DNA of 11,968 nt, taken from contig JAQVKR010000033.1 of assembly GCA_028694565.1 (NCBI GenBank), forward strand, positions 1 to 11,968, read 5' to 3'. Position numbers and translations under genes: made by a program. The stretch is from Gammaproteobacteria bacterium. Lineage in GTDB: Bacteria; Pseudomonadota; Gammaproteobacteria; DSM-26407. Shown in pieces: positions 6,596 through 11,968 of the stretch. The first letter of the stretch is position 1. Every line of letters starts with the position of its first letter. The notes under the pieces were generated by a model. It saw only the letters and a program-made list of their open reading frames with translations. It ran no database searches and was not told where the DNA came from.

Positions 6596-7522
6596 TCAGC
6601 CCGCGGAATCCTGGATCAGGTTCTTGATGTCGCGCATCGGCGGCGCACCGAACTGGCGGCTGTACTCCCGGCTGAACTGGGAGGGGCTTTCGTAGCCGAC
6701 CCGGAATGCGGCGTGCGAGGCGTCCACATGCTCGGTCAGCATCAGTCGCCGCGCCTCGTTCAGGCGCATCCGCTTCTGGTACTGGAGCGGGCTCATGGCG
6801 GTCATGGCGCGGAAGTGGTTGTGGAACGCCGAGGGGCTCAGGCCCGCCCTGCTGGCCAGCTCCTCGACCTTGACCGGCTTGCTGAAGTTCGCCTTCAGCC
6901 AGTCGATCGCCCGGGATATCCGGTAGCCGTGGTTGCCGGCGCTGGTGATCTGGCGCAGGAGCGGCCCCTGGTCACCCCTCAGCAGGCGGTAGAAGATCTC
7001 CTGCTTGACCAGCGGCGCCAGGGCGGGAACATCGCCCGGGGTGTCGAGGAGGTCGATCAGCCGGTTGAAGGCGTCGAGCAGGGGCGCCGAGACCGGGCTG
7101 ACCGCGATTCCGAGACGTTCCCCCGAGGGGCGGCCCGACGGCATGTCCTGGCCCACCATGAGCTGCGCGATCAGGCCAAGGTCGAGTTCCAGCGTCAACC
7201 CCAGGTAGGGCGCGTCGCTGCTCGCCTCGATGATCTGGGTCACCACCGGAAGGTCGACGGAGGTGATGAGGTAGCGGTGCGCGTCGTAGACATAGGCCTC
7301 CTCGCCCAGGAACAAACGCTTCCGCCCCTGGCCAATCAGGCAAATGCTGGGTGGCAGCATATAGCTCGTCGGCTCGGTCGGCGTTTCCCAGCGGTGCAGG
7401 TTCAGCCCCGGAATCGGGGACTCGAACATGTTCCGGCCCGCGGTCCATCGGGCAATCCTACCGGCCAGGCTGACGCGCTCGCCGAGCAGCTCACCCACCG
7501 CCTCACCGCCCGCAGGGTTCAT
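6596..7522 (-). CDS. AraC-family transcriptional regulator with AraC_N ligand domain
   Basis: The product is about 308 residues. The N-terminal half (about 40-190) matches the AraC_N-type effector domain found in YqhC-like regulators: L-P-P-S-I-C-L-I-G-Q-G-R-K, Y-L-I-T-S-V-D-L-P-V, Y-L-G-L-T-L-E-L-D. The C-terminal 100 residues hold two helix-turn-helix motifs: V-E-E-L-A-S-R-A-G-L-S-P-S-A-F-H-N-H-F and A-A-F-R-V-G-Y-E-S-P-S-Q-F-S-R-E-Y-S-R-Q-F-G. The ATG at 7522 is preferred because GGAG (7529-7532) sits 6 bases upstream; ATG 7534 and GTG 7546 in the same frame are alternatives without a good RBS. The gene is divergent from the exported cupin/dehydrogenase cluster, and a 28-base repeat pair lies between them. 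Such regulators usually activate the adjacent dehydrogenase or reductase genes in response to a small carbonyl compound, which is the inferred role here. Confidence 0.92.
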   Translation of the reverse strand: MNPAGGEAVGELLGERVSLAGRIARWTAGRNMFESPIPGLNLHRWETPTEPTSYMLPPSICLIGQGRKRLFLGEEAYVYDAHRYLITSVDLPVVTQIIEASSDAPYLGLTLELDLGLIAQLMVGQDMPSGRPSGERLGIAVSPVSAPLLDAFNRLIDLLDTPGDVPALAPLVKQEIFYRLLRGDQGPLLRQITSAGNHGYRISRAIDWLKANFSKPVKVEELASRAGLSPSAFHNHFRAMTAMSPLQYQKRMRLNEARRLMLTEHVDASHAAFRVGYESPSQFSREYSRQFGAPPMRDIKNLIQDSAG

Positions 7523-7564
7523 CTTCTTCTCCATAGGAATTGGCACGTTGCCCCAAGGGAGCTG

Positions 7565-7575
7565 CCGGTCACCGG
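7565..7575. repeat. Short palindrome in araC-like leader
   Basis: CCGGT-C-ACCGG, extendable by one pair to GCCGGT-C-ACCGGC (7564-7576). It lies between the candidate araC promoter and the start codon, where a repressor site would act. The composition is ordinary for this GC content, so it is only a candidate. Confidence 0.3.
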
Positions 7576-7586
7576 CTGCTATCGAA

Positions 7587-7614
7587 AGCTTAGCATTCCA
7601 GCCCGGCGCAACAA
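7587..7614 (-). promoter_or_regulatory. Candidate promoter of the araC-like gene
   Basis: Minus-strand TTGTTG (7609-7614) and TAAGCT (7587-7592) are separated by 16 bases. Each matches the sigma-70 consensus only partly. The upstream copy of the AraC-box-like repeat ends about 30 bases before it, which would allow autoregulation. Confidence 0.3.
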
Positions 7615-7642
7615 CTGCCGCGCCTCAAAATCCGCAGAATCA

Positions 7643-7670
7643 GGCAAGGATGGAAAAGGATTGGGCTAAC
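7643..7670 (+). promoter_or_regulatory. AraC-box-like repeat, copy 1
   Basis: GGCAAG at 7643-7648 and AGGATTGG-G-CTAAC at 7657-7670 make up a 28-base element. It matches copy 2 at 21 of 28 positions, in the same orientation. Two conserved blocks separated by about one helical turn are what the two helix-turn-helix motifs of an AraC-family protein contact. It lies in the intergenic region between the AraC-like gene and the cupin gene. Confidence 0.6.
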
Positions 7671-7772
7671 TTCGGCTCGCAGCGCCCGGCAAACGCCGCC
7701 ACCGGCCGGCCCGGAGCCGCGCAGGAGGTTTCCGGCGCGGCTCACCCGGAACATCAAACATGGAGAGAAATG

Positions 7773-7800
7773 GGCAAGAGTTAAGCAGGATTGGTCTAAC
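7773..7800 (+). promoter_or_regulatory. AraC-box-like repeat, copy 2
   Basis: GGCAAG at 7773-7778 and AGGATTGG-T-CTAAC at 7787-7800 form the second copy, 130 bases downstream of copy 1 with identical internal spacing. It ends 68 bases before the ATG of the cupin gene, so an activator bound here would sit at or just upstream of that gene's -35 region. No clear -10 or -35 box was recognised downstream, as expected for an activator-dependent promoter. Confidence 0.62.
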
Positions 7801-7823
7801 GCCTCCCGCGCTCGGCGGCCTAC

Positions 7824-7841
7824 CGTTTCAGCAACGAAACG
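7824..7841 (+). repeat. Leader hairpin before the cupin gene
   Basis: CGTTTC and GAAACG form a perfect 6-bp stem with a 6-base loop. It ends 12 bases before the ribosome binding site and could stabilise the mRNA 5' end or lie over a promoter. The arms are AT-richer than the surroundings. Confidence 0.35.
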
Positions 7842-7853
7842 CATCGGTTCCGC

Positions 7854-7861
7854 GGAGGAGG
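7854..7861 (+). promoter_or_regulatory. Ribosome binding site of the cupin gene
   Basis: GGAGGAGG, 6 bases before the ATG at 7868. It selects this start over an in-frame ATG at 7760 and places a signal peptide at the N-terminus. Confidence 0.85.
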
Positions 7862-7867
7862 CCAGTC

Positions 7868-9019
7868 ATGAATTCCAGAACACCCATTGTCCGCACGATG
7901 CTGGTCGCCCTGACCAGCTGGTTCAGCGACTCCGCCGTCGCGGCGGATCCGCCGCCCACCGGCCAGACCTTCTACCCGGCCGGCTCCCGGCAGTCGTTCG
8001 ATGGCCCGGAAAAGCTTTTCACCGGTGACGTCCGGGTCGACATGCTCTTCCCCGACAACGACACCGCCCACTACTCCGGCGCCTACGTCACCTTCCAGCC
8101 CGGCGCCCGCACCGCGTGGCACCTGCACCCGGCGGGGCAGCACATGATCGTGACCAAGGGCGTCGCCCTCACCGGCACCCGGGACGGCAAGGTCATCGAG
8201 TTCAGGGAGGGCGAGACCGTCTGGTGTCCGGCGAACGTCGACCACTGGCACGGCGCGACAGCGCACGCGGCGATGACGCACCTGGTGATCACCGGCAGCC
8301 GCGACGGCGAGAACGTGATCTGGAAGGAAAAGGTCACCGAAGCCGAGTACTACGCCGGTCAGCGGAAAAAGGCGAAGACCGCGGCGGACGCACACGCCCT
8401 GTCGGCCGGGCAACGGGCCATCGTGCCGATCGCGGCCCTTACCGCCAACGGCAACCTGGCGTCATTGAAGACCGCCATCCGTTCGGGCCTGGATGCCGGC
8501 CTGAGCGTCAACGAGATCAAGGAAGTCCAGATCCACCTCTACGCCTATGTCGGTTTTCCCCGGACGTTGAATGGCCTCTCCACGCTGATGGCCGTCCTGG
8601 ACGAGCGAAAGGCGGAGGGGATCGCCGATCCGCCGGGCAGGGCGCCGAACCCCTTCCCTGAAGGCATGAGCAGCCTCGAGGTCGGCAAGGCGGTGCAAAC
8701 CGAACTGGCCGGCCGGCCGGTGTCCGGGCCGCTGTTCGATTTTGCGCCGGACATCAACCAGTTTCTGCAACGCCACCTGTTCGGCGACCTCTTTGCCCGC
8801 GGCATCCTGGACTATCAAGGCCGCGAAATCGCAACCGTCTCCGCATTGGCGAGTCTCGACGGCGTCGACTCCCAGCTCAAGTCACATATTGCGATCGCCA
8901 CCAATGTCGGACTCACGGCGGCCCAGCTCACGGAAGTGGCCGCCGTGCTGGGTGAGGCCGTGGGCGACGGTGAAGGGCACAGGGCCGAACAGGCCGTCCG
9001 GGCGGTGCTGTCGGAGTAG
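7868..9019 (+). CDS. Exported cupin fused to carboxymuconolactone-decarboxylase-like domains
   Basis: The product is 383 residues. Residues 1-26 form a signal peptide (hydrophobic core then S-A-V-A-A). The cupin (about 45-150) carries W-H-L-H-P-A-G-Q and D-H-W-H-G-A-T, giving metal ligands His85, His87, Gln91 and His126, with His128 beside them. This His-His-Gln-His set and the W-H-x-H-P-x-G-Q context match the small Mn-cupins known to have hydroxynitrile-lyase activity in vitro; their natural role is unclear. Two carboxymuconolactone-decarboxylase-like segments follow (about 175-245, with Y-V-G-F-P-R-T, and about 302-360). Neither has the Cys-x-x-Cys of AhpD, so no peroxidase activity is expected. 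First gene of the cluster divergent from the AraC-like regulator. A carbonyl- or lactone-type substrate is likely but not shown by the sequence. Confidence 0.88.
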   Translation: MNSRTPIVRTMLVALTSWFSDSAVAADPPPTGQTFYPAGSRQSFDGPEKLFTGDVRVDMLFPDNDTAHYSGAYVTFQPGARTAWHLHPAGQHMIVTKGVALTGTRDGKVIEFREGETVWCPANVDHWHGATAHAAMTHLVITGSRDGENVIWKEKVTEAEYYAGQRKKAKTAADAHALSAGQRAIVPIAALTANGNLASLKTAIRSGLDAGLSVNEIKEVQIHLYAYVGFPRTLNGLSTLMAVLDERKAEGIADPPGRAPNPFPEGMSSLEVGKAVQTELAGRPVSGPLFDFAPDINQFLQRHLFGDLFARGILDYQGREIATVSALASLDGVDSQLKSHIAIATNVGLTAAQLTEVAAVLGEAVGDGEGHRAEQAVRAVLSE

Positions 9020-9104
9020 GGAGGGCGCCCAGCGCGCGGTTCGCAACACCATCCCGCCCGAGCCGGATTGTTCAACCGCATCAAGGACTGGAAACGGGAA
9101 CACG

Positions 9105-9590
9105 ATGATGCCGAAGCACTGCTCGACAGCCATCCGCGCGGCGTTGACCGCAGCGCTTCTGCTTGCCGGACCGGCGCCGGCCGAGACCCGGAGCGCCGAA
9201 CTTCCGCAGGAGGCCCCCATGCTCAGGATTCACGTGATCGTCGGAAATGAAACGCTCTCCGCGACGGTTGACGATACGCGGGCGGGCCGCGACTTCGCCA
9301 GGCTTCTCCCGCTGGAATTGACGCTCAGCGACTACAACGGGATCGAGAAGGTCGCGGACCTGCCGCGCGGGATCGACTCCGGGGGTGCGCCGGCCAGCTA
9401 CACGCCGAAGCCGGGCGACATCACCTACTACGCGCCCTGGGGCAATCTCGCGATCTTCCACAAGCCGTTCCGGACTTCCAGGGGGCTCGTCCGTCTCGGC
9501 GCGTTCGACGGGCCAATCGACGCGTTGCTGAAAGACGGGGTCATTCCGATCCGCATCGAGGCGGCCGACGCGCCGCTGCGCCCTGAATGA
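9105..9590 (+). CDS. Cyclophilin-like fold protein with signal peptide
   Basis: The product is 161 residues from the ATG at 9105 (a second ATG follows at 9108). Residues 1-26 look like a Sec signal peptide: R-A-A-L-T-A-A-L-L-L-A-G then P-A-P-A. Residues 39-155 match the small cyclophilin-like beta-barrel family (DUF/Cyclophil_like): I-x-V-I-V-G-N-E-T-L-S-A-T, then A-R/D-F-A-R-L-L-P-L, D-Y-N-G-I-E-K, and the hallmark D-I-T-Y-Y-A-P-W-G-N-L-A-I-F near residue 108. Family members have no proven prolyl-isomerase activity and often sit with dehydrogenases and carboxymuconolactone decarboxylases, as here. A much better RBS (AGGAGG, 9208-9213) precedes an internal ATG at 9219 that would give a 123-residue form without signal peptide. 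Either start or both may be used. Confidence 0.85.
   Translation: MMPKHCSTAIRAALTAALLLAGPAPAETRSAELPQEAPMLRIHVIVGNETLSATVDDTRAGRDFARLLPLELTLSDYNGIEKVADLPRGIDSGGAPASYTPKPGDITYYAPWGNLAIFHKPFRTSRGLVRLGAFDGPIDALLKDGVIPIRIEAADAPLRPE
9208..9213 (+). promoter_or_regulatory. Internal Shine-Dalgarno inside the cyclophilin-like gene
   Basis: AGGAGG with a 5-base spacer to the in-frame ATG at 9219 (Met39). This perfect match lies exactly where the conserved domain begins and after the signal peptide. It decides between an exported and a cytoplasmic product. Confidence 0.55.
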
Positions 9591-9623
9591 CATCAGCGGC
9601 TTTTGATTTCGACGGAGAACATC

Positions 9624-9851
9624 GTGCCCGACAACATCACCGGCAAAGTCATTGTCATCTCCGGCGCGATCCGGGCGGCATTGACCGACCACGCCGCCGA
9701 AGCCGGGCTGGCGCAATACACCGGGGACATCGTGGGCGGGATCGGGGTGCCCGCCAGCACCATGGCCGGCACGGCCGCCTTCGCGATTTCCCGGCCCGAT
9801 GACGTCGAGGTGAGCGAAATCCTGTTCCATCCGACCGTCCAGCCGGTGTGA
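9624..9851 (+). pseudogene. Short-chain dehydrogenase remnant with large in-frame deletion
   Basis: The frame encodes only 75 residues from a GTG start supported by GGAG (9614-9617, 6-base spacing). The first residues, P-D-N-I-T-G-K-V-I-V-I-S-G-A, are the beginning of a classical short-chain dehydrogenase (usually G-K-V-x-V-I-T-G-A-S-S-G-I-G). The rest, A-L-T-D-H then V-P-A-S-T-M-A-G-T-A-A-F-A-I-S-R-P and D-V-E-V-S-E-I-L-F-H-P-T, is the C-terminus of the same family (about 245 residues when intact). The Gly-rich cofactor loop, the N-N-A-G motif and the catalytic Ser-Tyr-Lys are all missing. The joint falls where the N-terminal I-T-G-A and the internal I-S-P-G-A resemble each other, so recombination across short similarity is likely. 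Frame, RBS and stop remain intact, so a small protein may still be made. Dehydrogenase activity is excluded. Confidence 0.72.
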
Positions 9852-9936
9852 CACCCCCCGTGACGGAGGCAGCGACCGGCTGAACGGACCATCGTTCCGC
9901 CCACACAGGGCCCGGGGCGAATCAACTTTTCATAAA

Positions 9937-9942
9937 GAGGAG
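9937..9942 (+). promoter_or_regulatory. Ribosome binding site of the alcohol dehydrogenase gene
   Basis: GAGGAG, 8 bases before the ATG at 9951, in a locally AT-rich leader. It supports the start that includes the Tat motif. A TTG two codons upstream is in frame but less likely. Confidence 0.75.
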
Positions 9943-9950
9943 ATTTGATC

Positions 9951-11114
9951 ATGCCTGACAATGGCGATCTGACCAGAAGACAATTCGTGCGCCTCTCGGC
10001 GATGGCCGGAAGCGGCCTGCTGCTCACGCGTTCCATGGGCCTGTTCGCCGGTACGAACCCGGCAGCAAGCATCAAGTCCCGGGGCTATGCGGCAATCGAC
10101 ACCTCCGGGACGCTGGTGCCGTGGGAGTTCGAGCGGCGGCCGGTGGGAGACAACGACATCCTGATCGACATCAAGTACGCCAGCATCTGCCATTCCGACA
10201 TTCATCAGATGAAAGGCCACTGGGGGCCACAACAATACCCCCAGGTGCCCGGGCACGAGATAGTGGGCATCGTGGCGGCCGTCGGCAAGAACGTCACCAA
10301 ATTCAAGGTGGGTGACCGGGCGGGCGTCGGCTGCATGGTCGATAGCTGCCTGGACTGTGAAAACTGCGAGGGGGAGGAGGAGCAGTACTGCCCCCAAACC
10401 GTTTTCACCTACGGATATCCGGAAGAGAGCTCGCCGACAGGCATTTCACAAGGAGGCTACTCGACCAACATCGTCGTGCGGGACCACTTCGCCGTCCACA
10501 TTCCAGACCACATCAGCCTGCAGGAAGCGGCGCCGCTGCTGTGCGCCGGCATCACCACCTACTCGCCCCTGATGAAGTTCGACCTCGAAAAGGGGGATAA
10601 GGTCGGCGTCGCGGGCATCGGCGGGCTGGGGCACATGGCGATCAAACTCGCCGTTTCCAAGGGGGCGGAGGTCTATGCCTTCACCACCTCGCCAGGCAAG
10701 GTCAAGGATATTCTCGCCTTCGGCGCCAGGGAGGCGATTGTCGTGGACGACATCACGAAGCTGGCGCCCTACAGGGGAATGCTGGATTACATGATCTGCA
10801 CGATCCCCGCGCAGTACGACGTGGCCGCCTACGCCGCCGTCGTCAGGCCTTTCGGCGTCTATACGCAGGTGGGCATGCCTGAACGATTCGAGCTGAGCGT
10901 GAACAACCTCGGGCTCTCGATCAGCCGGGTCAACTTCAACGCCTCGCTGATCGGGGGCATGAAGGAGACACAGGACGTGGTCAATTACTGCGCGGACAGC
11001 CAGATTCTGCCCCAGATACAGATCATCAAGGCCGAGCAGATCAACGAAGCCTGGGAGAGCGTGGTGAACAAGAAGGCGCGCTACCGGTACGTGATTGATG
11101 CCGCGACGTTCTGA
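9951..11114 (+). CDS. Zn-dependent NAD(P) alcohol dehydrogenase with Tat signal
   Basis: The product is 387 residues. The N-terminus has a twin-arginine motif, T-R-R-Q-F-V-R (Arg9-Arg10), then a moderately hydrophobic stretch to about residue 33. The remainder is a complete medium-chain alcohol dehydrogenase of the YahK/cinnamyl-alcohol-dehydrogenase type. Catalytic zinc ligands are Cys80 (S-I-C-H-S-D), His102 (P-G-H-E) and Cys198. Structural zinc cysteines are 133, 136, 139 and 147. The cofactor loop is G-I-G-G-L-G at 222-227. Such enzymes reduce aldehydes or oxidise alcohols with NADP(H). ATG 9951 was chosen: GAGGAG lies 8 bases upstream. Last gene of the cluster, followed by a strong hairpin. 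Export with bound cofactor through Tat is plausible but odd, since most relatives are cytosolic. Base composition looks slightly less GC-rich than its neighbours. Confidence 0.92.
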   Translation: MPDNGDLTRRQFVRLSAMAGSGLLLTRSMGLFAGTNPAASIKSRGYAAIDTSGTLVPWEFERRPVGDNDILIDIKYASICHSDIHQMKGHWGPQQYPQVPGHEIVGIVAAVGKNVTKFKVGDRAGVGCMVDSCLDCENCEGEEEQYCPQTVFTYGYPEESSPTGISQGGYSTNIVVRDHFAVHIPDHISLQEAAPLLCAGITTYSPLMKFDLEKGDKVGVAGIGGLGHMAIKLAVSKGAEVYAFTTSPGKVKDILAFGAREAIVVDDITKLAPYRGMLDYMICTIPAQYDVAAYAAVVRPFGVYTQVGMPERFELSVNNLGLSISRVNFNASLIGGMKETQDVVNYCADSQILPQIQIIKAEQINEAWESVVNKKARYRYVIDAATF

Positions 11115-11189
11115 ACGCGATAACGAGACCCTGAAACGCTCCGTGCGCTGCAGGGGCGCAAGGGACTCACGAATGAGGATTTCCCACTC

Positions 11190-11225
11190 CCAGGCCCTGG
11201 CATCCGGCACGGTGCCAGGGCCTGG
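11190..11225 (+). terminator. Strong hairpin at end of the dehydrogenase cluster
   Basis: CCAGGCCCTGGCA (11190-11202) and TGCCAGGGCCTGG (11213-11225) are perfect 13-bp arms with a 10-base loop. It lies 76 bases after the dehydrogenase stop. Only TT follows on the plus strand, so intrinsic termination would rest on the very stable stem, or the hairpin acts as an mRNA 3' barrier. It could also serve minus-strand transcripts coming from the right. Confidence 0.65.
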
Positions 11226-11787
11226 TTGATGCGCACGCCCCCAATTCACGGTCGCCGCCGATATCCATTCTCCGCAACCACCCGAGCGTCCAGATTCATC
11301 GTGTTCTCGATCTCCTGCTCCAGGCGCCAGGCTTCCGCGGGCCCTGCGAGGCCGCCGGGCAGCCGCTTGCCGGAGCCGCCGCGGGTGGGCGCGGACAGCA
11401 CACAGGAGACAAGTTCCGTTCCGCCTCTGCCGCGCCGGATACGTTTGACGCAGCGCACCTGCCGGACATCGCAGACCCTCCGTCAAACGCCCGGGAAGGG
11501 CACGGGCCGTGCGCCACCGCCGGCTCCACGCGGCCTGCTCCCGCATGCATGCCGCTCGGCAGACCCGCGAAGACCCGGCAGTTCCGGAACGATCCCCATG
11601 CACAGGGCACCGCCGGGACGGCAGCCGTTCCCCGGGCGCCCGATGTCGAGCCGCTCGGGCTTGTCGGCGGGGGGGCATGAGCTTTTCGAGGAGAGCTTTC
11701 GGATCCGACACGCCGGTCCATTTGCAAGCAGCCTTGCAGCAGCTGCCTCCATCGCAGGCACAGCGCCGCGGGCCGGACGCCGCCGAT
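11226..11787. other. 562-base stretch without a confident gene; possible decayed gene
   Basis: No recognisable protein, RNA gene or mobile element was found. On the minus strand three frames look locally coding but none is complete. One has a Cys-rich segment (11724-11762, five Cys in 13 codons) leading into V-S-D-P-K-A-L-L-E-K-L-M. A second (about 11560-11680) has high G/C at third positions, with P-A-D-K-P-E-R-L-D-I-G-R-P-G-N-G-C. A third (11246-11458, GTG start, 70 residues) ends D-A-R-V-V-A-E-N-G-Y-R-R-R-P. Shifting between frames would fit a gene broken by frameshifts. It would also fit chance open frames in GC-rich DNA. None resembles a family I know. Confidence 0.3.
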
Positions 11788-11968
11788 TCAGCCCCGCAGC
11801 GCGACGTAGATCGCCATGGCGGCGACGGTCACGGCGATCATCCGCACGCTGTAGAAGAGGTTCCAGCGCAGGAAGTCCAGCGCGGGCACGCCGTAGCGCC
11901 CCTGCAGGGCCAGGTTCATGCCCGAGAAGGGGCTGCTGGAGACCCCCAGCGACCAGGCGGCGAGGAAG
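11788..11968 (-). CDS. C-terminus of a multi-pass membrane protein, partial at right edge
   Basis: The last 59 residues of a minus-strand gene are visible; its start lies beyond the right edge. The segment begins F-L-A-A-W-S-L-G-V-S-S-S-P-F-S-G-M-N-L-A-L-Q-G-R-Y-G, a small-residue and Pro-rich pattern typical of re-entrant or substrate-binding parts of transporters. A linker with R-W-N-L-F-Y-S follows, and then a final transmembrane helix (about residues 41-57) ends in A-L-R-G. Codon use is strongly G/C at the third position, which supports a real gene. It looks like a secondary transporter or permease, but the family cannot be named from this fragment. Confidence 0.6.
   Translation of the reverse strand, partial: FLAAWSLGVSSSPFSGMNLALQGRYGVPALDFLRWNLFYSVRMIAVTVAAMAIYVALRG

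Noticed and set aside
5249..7669. Plus-strand open frame of about 806 codons across kinase, PqiA-like and AraC-like genes
   Set aside because: It is out of frame with the kinase and antisense to two well-supported genes. Its translation is low-complexity and rich in His, Gln, Arg and Gly, as expected of an antisense frame in GC-rich coding DNA.
9064..9076. GGATTGTTCAACC as a third AraC-box copy before the cyclophilin-like gene
   Set aside because: Only 10 of 13 bases match the right-hand block, and the left-hand GGCAAG block is absent at the expected distance.
9934..9943. AAAGAGGAG leader of the dehydrogenase gene resembling a standard engineered RBS
   Set aside because: It is simply a good natural Shine-Dalgarno sequence. 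No vector or cassette sequence surrounds it.
10446..11711. Minus-strand open frame of about 421 codons opposite the alcohol dehydrogenase
   Set aside because: Most of it is antisense to the dehydrogenase, whose zinc ligands and cofactor motif are intact. Only the first 100 or so codons fall outside it, and these are covered under the unassigned stretch.

Overview
The window is about 12 kb of GC-rich DNA with strong G/C preference at third codon positions and AGGAGG-type ribosome binding sites. The gene families point to a high-GC proteobacterium, most likely a gammaproteobacterium: Flp/TadE/TadG-like pilus proteins, a PqiA-type membrane protein, an apolipoprotein N-acyltransferase (Lnt) homologue, and an AraC-family regulator with a Zn alcohol dehydrogenase. 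The genus cannot be fixed from the sequence alone. No tRNA, rRNA, CRISPR array or insertion sequence was recognised.

Left part (1-2979, minus strand): a compact operon encodes a small Flp-type pilin, a TadG-like membrane-anchored protein, an exported protein of unknown function, and a TadE-like pseudopilin cut by the left edge. A good RBS and a plausible sigma-70 promoter precede the pilin. A GC-rich hairpin lies between pilin and tadG-like genes, and the last three genes overlap by 8-10 bases.

Centre (2980-6310): two genes transcribed divergently from the pilin operon overlap by ATGA. The first is an unusual fusion. An Lnt-like membrane acyltransferase keeps the Glu-Lys-Cys catalytic set and carries a C-terminal domain that resembles a C39 peptidase without its catalytic residues. 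The second is a stand-alone Hanks-type protein kinase. A PqiA-like membrane protein converges on the kinase, and the two stop codons share an 8-base palindrome.

Right part (6596-11225): an AraC-family regulator (minus) is divergent from a plus-strand cluster. That cluster encodes an exported cupin-carboxymuconolactone-decarboxylase fusion, a cyclophilin-like protein, a severely deleted short-chain dehydrogenase remnant, and a Tat-signal-bearing Zn alcohol dehydrogenase. Two same-orientation copies of a 28-base element of AraC-box type lie 130 bases apart in the divergent intergenic region. A 13-bp perfect hairpin closes the cluster. The three intact products all carry export signals, so the sequence suggests a small-molecule (aldehyde or carbonyl type) modification module acting outside the cytoplasm. 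The substrate is not evident.

Right edge (11226-11968): about 560 bases hold no confident gene and may be a decayed one. They are followed by the C-terminus of a minus-strand multi-pass membrane protein. The best candidate for something undescribed is the pilin operon with its divergent Lnt-C39-like fusion and kinase pair. Second is the apparently exported AraC-controlled enzyme cluster.
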